This document shows, piece by piece, positions 22,478 through 24,702 of a stretch of DNA of 24,702 nucleotides. The notes below the pieces were generated by a model. The model did not search any database, was not told the DNA's origin, and was given only the letters and a program-made list of their open reading frames with translations. The stretch's first letter is position 1. Each line of letters begins with the position of its first letter. Made by a program: the position numbers and the translations under genes. The stretch spans positions 1-24,702 of the IMG/VR virus record IMGVR_UViG_3300045120_000179; one strand, written 5' to 3'. The DNA comes from a virus.

Positions 22478-23871
22478 GAAAGAAAAGCGAGCTGCGCGCC
22501 TATCAGCAGCGAGTGGTCGACCACCTCTATGGCTATGACGAGACGATCGCGGTGCTGCGCATGGGCGCCGGCAAGACGGCGAGCGTGCTCACCGCGATGC
22601 GCGAGCTGATCGACGACAGGGTCATACGGCATGGCCTGGTGATCGCACCGAAACGGGTGAGCCGGATTGTCTGGCCAGACGAGATCCGCGCCTGGGAGCA
22701 CCTTCGCGGTCTGCGCTATGCCGTTCTCGATGGCGGCCCGGCTTCGCGGCGTTCCGTTCTCGAGCGCGCCGACCAGCGCGACCTGACGATCGTCGGCATC
22801 GACATCGCGCAGTGGCTGGTCGACGAGCTCAAGACGTTTGAATCCGATCATCCGCTGTTCGACCTGCTTTGCGTCGACGAGACGTCGAAGCTGAAGGACC
22901 CCAAATCGAAGCGGGCGCGGGCGCTGCGCTCGATCGCCAAACGCTTCAACATGCGCTGGGGGATGACGGGAACGCCGCGGCCGAACAGCGCCGCGGATCT
23001 GTTCGGACCGGCGGCGCTGATCACTGACGGCAAGCTGTGGGGCAATTCGTTCTACAAATGGCGCCAGCAGCATTTCTACGCCACCGACTGGCAGGGCTAT
23101 GACTGGCGGCCGCTGCCCGGTCACGAGGCGATCCTCGAGCACGAATTCGCGACGATTGCGATCACGCTCGGCGAGAGCGAGATGCCCGGTCTGCCGGAGT
23201 TGAGCATCCTGATCGACGAGGTCAAACTGCCGCCCGACGCGCGCCAGGCTTACGACCAGATGGAGCGCCGGCTGTTCGCTCGGCTCGATCAGAACACTAT
23301 CCTGGCCAAGTCGGCGGCGATCGCCACCGGCAAGCTGGCGCAGGCGGCAAATGGCTACATGTACGGAGAGGGTGGCAATGCCGACGTCAGCGAGCTGCAC
23401 AGCGAGAAGGCCGATTGGTTGGCCGAGCTGGTCGAGTCGCTCGATGGCGAGCCGCTGATCGTCGTCTACGAGTATGTCGAGGATCTGGCGACCATCCGCG
23501 AGCTGTTCGGCGACGTGCCTTATCTCGGCTCTGGCGTGACCGACAGGCAGGCTGGCGAGTGGGTGGCGGCCTGGAACCGCCGCGAGCTACCGTTGCTCGC
23601 CCTGCACCCCGCCTCGGCCGGCCACGGGCTCAATCTGCAGGCTGGTGGCTCGCGCATGGCGTGGATGGCGCCGACCTGGTCGGCCGAGCTGTGGGATCAA
23701 TGCATCAGCCGGCTGCACCGGCCTGGGCAGACCGAGCATGTGATGGTGCACGTCTGCGTCGCCACCAATACGGTCGACGAAGCCAAGCGCATGCGGGTGA
23801 TGGACAAGCTGAGCGCGCAGGCGGCGTTCGAGAAGTGGCTGGCTGGGCGACAAGGAAAAGTCGCGGCGTAG
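22474..23871 (+). CDS. SNF2-type SF2 DNA helicase/translocase
   Basis: The frame opens earlier, but the GTG at 22474 in a GTGA overlap with the polymerase stop is the natural start, giving 465 residues. Helicase motifs in order are LRAYQQRVVDHL (7-18), Walker A LRMGAGKTASV (28-38), Walker B LLCVDETSKLKD (131-142), motif III WGMTGTPRPN (162-171), motif V PASAGHGLNLQAGG and motif VI QCISRLHRPGQ. This is the short SNF2-like helicase usual in phage replication operons, where it may remodel forks or clear DNA-bound proteins. No accessory domain is fused. The gene ends at 23871, after which a short control region precedes the ribbon-helix-helix-like gene. Confidence 0.94.
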   Translation: MRKKSELRAYQQRVVDHLYGYDETIAVLRMGAGKTASVLTAMRELIDDRVIRHGLVIAPKRVSRIVWPDEIRAWEHLRGLRYAVLDGGPASRRSVLERADQRDLTIVGIDIAQWLVDELKTFESDHPLFDLLCVDETSKLKDPKSKRARALRSIAKRFNMRWGMTGTPRPNSAADLFGPAALITDGKLWGNSFYKWRQQHFYATDWQGYDWRPLPGHEAILEHEFATIAITLGESEMPGLPELSILIDEVKLPPDARQAYDQMERRLFARLDQNTILAKSAAIATGKLAQAANGYMYGEGGNADVSELHSEKADWLAELVESLDGEPLIVVYEYVEDLATIRELFGDVPYLGSGVTDRQAGEWVAAWNRRELPLLALHPASAGHGLNLQAGGSRMAWMAPTWSAELWDQCISRLHRPGQTEHVMVHVCVATNTVDEAKRMRVMDKLSAQAAFEKWLAGRQGKVAA

Positions 23872-23896
23872 AAAGCCGAAGGGACATAAGTCCCCT

Positions 23897-23929
23897 TGCA
23901 TACCTTCACATAGGCCGTTACTAGTAACG
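23897..23929 (+). promoter_or_regulatory. Possible promoter with overlapping 14-bp palindromic operator
   Basis: A perfect palindrome CGTTACTAGTAACG occupies 23916-23929. TTGCAT at 23897 and TACTAG at 23920 are spaced 17 bases and could be weak -35/-10 boxes, so the palindrome would cover the -10. GTTAC recurs just before the GTG start at 23951. This fits autoregulation by the small downstream protein. Confidence 0.4.
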
Positions 23930-23950
23930 TTTCCGCATGGAGGACGTTAC

Positions 23951-24145
23951 GTGACAAGCAAAGATCGCCAGGCCCGCCACAAGGCTGCTCTCGCCGAGCA
24001 GGGTCTTGTCCAGATCAACGGCTGGGTGCGGCCGCACCAGGCTGCCCGCCTCAAGCTGCTGCTGCGCGCGCTGCGCGAGAACGAGCATCTCGAGGTCGGG
24101 CCGGCAATCGATGCCGTTTCCCGTCGCTTCGTAAAATTCGATTAG
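23951..24145 (+). CDS. Small ribbon-helix-helix-like protein
   Basis: The 64-aa protein starts at GTG with GGAGG 7 bases upstream. A basic helix (KDRQARHKAALAEQG) is followed by a short beta-like segment LVQINGWV and a helix ARLKLLLRALREN, the general order of a ribbon-helix-helix DNA-binding domain. Similar small proteins occur at the ends of phage replication operons and as antitoxin-like regulators. A palindrome just upstream could be its own operator. The gene ends 16 bases before a strong terminator palindrome. Its target is unknown. Confidence 0.7.
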   Translation: MTSKDRQARHKAALAEQGLVQINGWVRPHQAARLKLLLRALRENEHLEVGPAIDAVSRRFVKFD

Positions 24146-24161
24146 GTTGTTAGTCCTTGTT

Positions 24162-24191
24162 AGGCCGGTGGCTAAATTTAGCCACCGGCCT
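24162..24191. terminator. Bidirectional terminator, 30-bp perfect palindrome
   Basis: Fifteen-base arms (starting AGGCCGGTGG and ending CCACCGGCCT) meet at AAATTT without a spacer. It lies between the convergent ends of the genes at 24145 and 24213. The GC-rich stem, with TGTCTTT following on the right and an A/T-containing flank on the left, suits an intrinsic terminator acting on both strands. Confidence 0.8.
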
Positions 24192-24212
24192 GTCTTTGCC
24201 CTTAAGGTGGCC

Positions 24213-24494
24213 TCAGAGGTCGTCTAGATCCGGCGGACGGCCGCTGAGCGGGTCGTTGCCGTACGGCCGATGTGTCACGATCTCGCCGTCGCGCTGCAGC
24301 ACGAACTCGAACGGTACGGTCCACCTGGCGCCGGGCTCGACCCAGTCGGGCTGGACGAGAAAGGCGACGTGGACTTTGCCAGGGGCGCGCGCCAGTGCTT
24401 CAGCCTCTGCGCGTTTGTCGGCTTCGGCCTCTTTAGCGAAGGGGCCTATCGCTTGCACGAAAGTGTCTGTGTCGACACATACGATCCACGCCAT
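24213..24494 (-). CDS. Hypothetical 93-aa protein
   Basis: The start ATG at 24494 has GGAAGG 7 bases upstream; a GTG three bases earlier is also in frame. The product begins MAWIVCVDTDTFVQAIGPFA and has an Ala/Glu/Arg-rich helix (KEAEADKRAEAEALARAPGK) and a C-terminal beta-like part with PFEFVLQRDGEIV. The pattern 'WIV...IGPFa...EAEA.A.ALA' is seen in many small alphaproteobacterial phage proteins of unknown function. Its start overlaps the stop of the HTH gene (TGATG), so both are co-translated. It ends at the two-way terminator. Confidence 0.7.
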   Translation of the reverse strand: MAWIVCVDTDTFVQAIGPFAKEAEADKRAEAEALARAPGKVHVAFLVQPDWVEPGARWTVPFEFVLQRDGEIVTHRPYGNDPLSGRPPDLDDL

Positions 24495-24702
24495 CACGCA
24501 GCCTTCCGACGCTTGAGCTTGAGCGGCGCCGGTTCGACCAGCCGCGGATTGCGGATCCGCTCCGGCACCAGGCTGCGCAGGTCGATCTTACCGTCCGCCC
24601 AATCGAAGATCACCAACGCGGTAGCAAGGCTCGGGTGCACAGCACCCTGGCGGATGCGACTGAAGTAGCCGCGGCTCAGCCCGGTGCGGTCGGCCGCTAC
24701 CT
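24494..24702 (-). CDS. Cro/YdaS-like HTH regulator, N-terminus outside window
   Basis: The frame enters from the right edge and ends at TGA 24496-24494; 69 residues are visible. VAADRTGLSRGYFSRIRQGA is a clear helix-turn-helix of the Cro/C1 or YdaS type (recognition helix near SRGYFSRI). It is followed by SLATALVIFDWADGKIDLRS and a basic end PLKLKRRKAA. It is probably a phage transcription regulator deciding early gene expression or lysogeny; this is inferred from the fold and location. The start and any operator lie outside the window. Confidence 0.75.
   Translation of the reverse strand, partial: VAADRTGLSRGYFSRIRQGAVHPSLATALVIFDWADGKIDLRSLVPERIRNPRLVEPAPLKLKRRKAA

Noticed and set aside
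22342-23400. 352-aa leftward frame opposite helicase
   Set aside because: Antisense shadow of the SNF2 helicase with no family pattern.

Overview
The window is a segment of a high-GC tailed-phage genome or prophage. The gene families and codon bias suggest an alphaproteobacterial host, most likely Rhizobiales/Bradyrhizobium-like; this is inferred from family resemblance, not from a marker gene. No rRNA, tRNA, integrase, major capsid gene or CRISPR array was seen. The left edge cuts the portal gene and the right edge cuts a small helix-turn-helix regulator, so the element continues both ways.

Layout. (1) Positions 14614 down to 1 form a long leftward structural, lysis and packaging arm. In transcription order it holds a zinc-knuckle 'HGG' protein, two overlapping small genes, a 644-aa tail fibre, a small structural protein, an HNH endonuclease, a 618-aa tail fibre plus small partner, a duplicated 366-aa fibre plus small partner, an IPT/TIG protein, a GH19-type endolysin, four very small genes including a two-TM holin candidate, a second IPT/TIG protein, a 202-aa protein, the large terminase and the portal. 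Many junctions are 4-base ATGA or GTGA overlaps, which indicates translational coupling. A second HNH homing-type endonuclease lies on the opposite strand between terminase and portal. (2) Positions 14615-14932 are non-coding and hold a Z-DNA-like alternating tract, an AT-rich block and a cluster of about nine ACCTGACACG-type repeats; this is the best candidate for a replication origin or control locus. (3) Positions 17811 to 14933 (leftward) encode a VRR-NUC nuclease and a primase-polymerase/helicase fusion. (4) Positions 17848 to 24145 (rightward) encode a DUF2800 nuclease, an acidic helical protein, a probable DNA-binding protein, a family A DNA polymerase with proofreading domain, an SNF2-type helicase and a small ribbon-helix-helix-like protein. 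(5) A 30-bp perfect palindrome acts as a probable two-way terminator, followed by two leftward genes including the HTH regulator.

How the parts fit. The primase-polymerase/helicase, PolA, DUF2800 nuclease, VRR-NUC and SNF2 helicase form a phage-encoded replication and recombination set placed around the repeat cluster. The leftward arm makes tail adsorption proteins, lysis proteins and the DNA-packaging motor. The most distinctive features are the tandem duplication of a fibre-plus-partner cassette with near-identical DNA anchors, a shared roughly 36-residue helical module in three adjacent small genes before the terminase, the repeat/AT-rich origin-like region, and two homing-type endonucleases in the structural arm.
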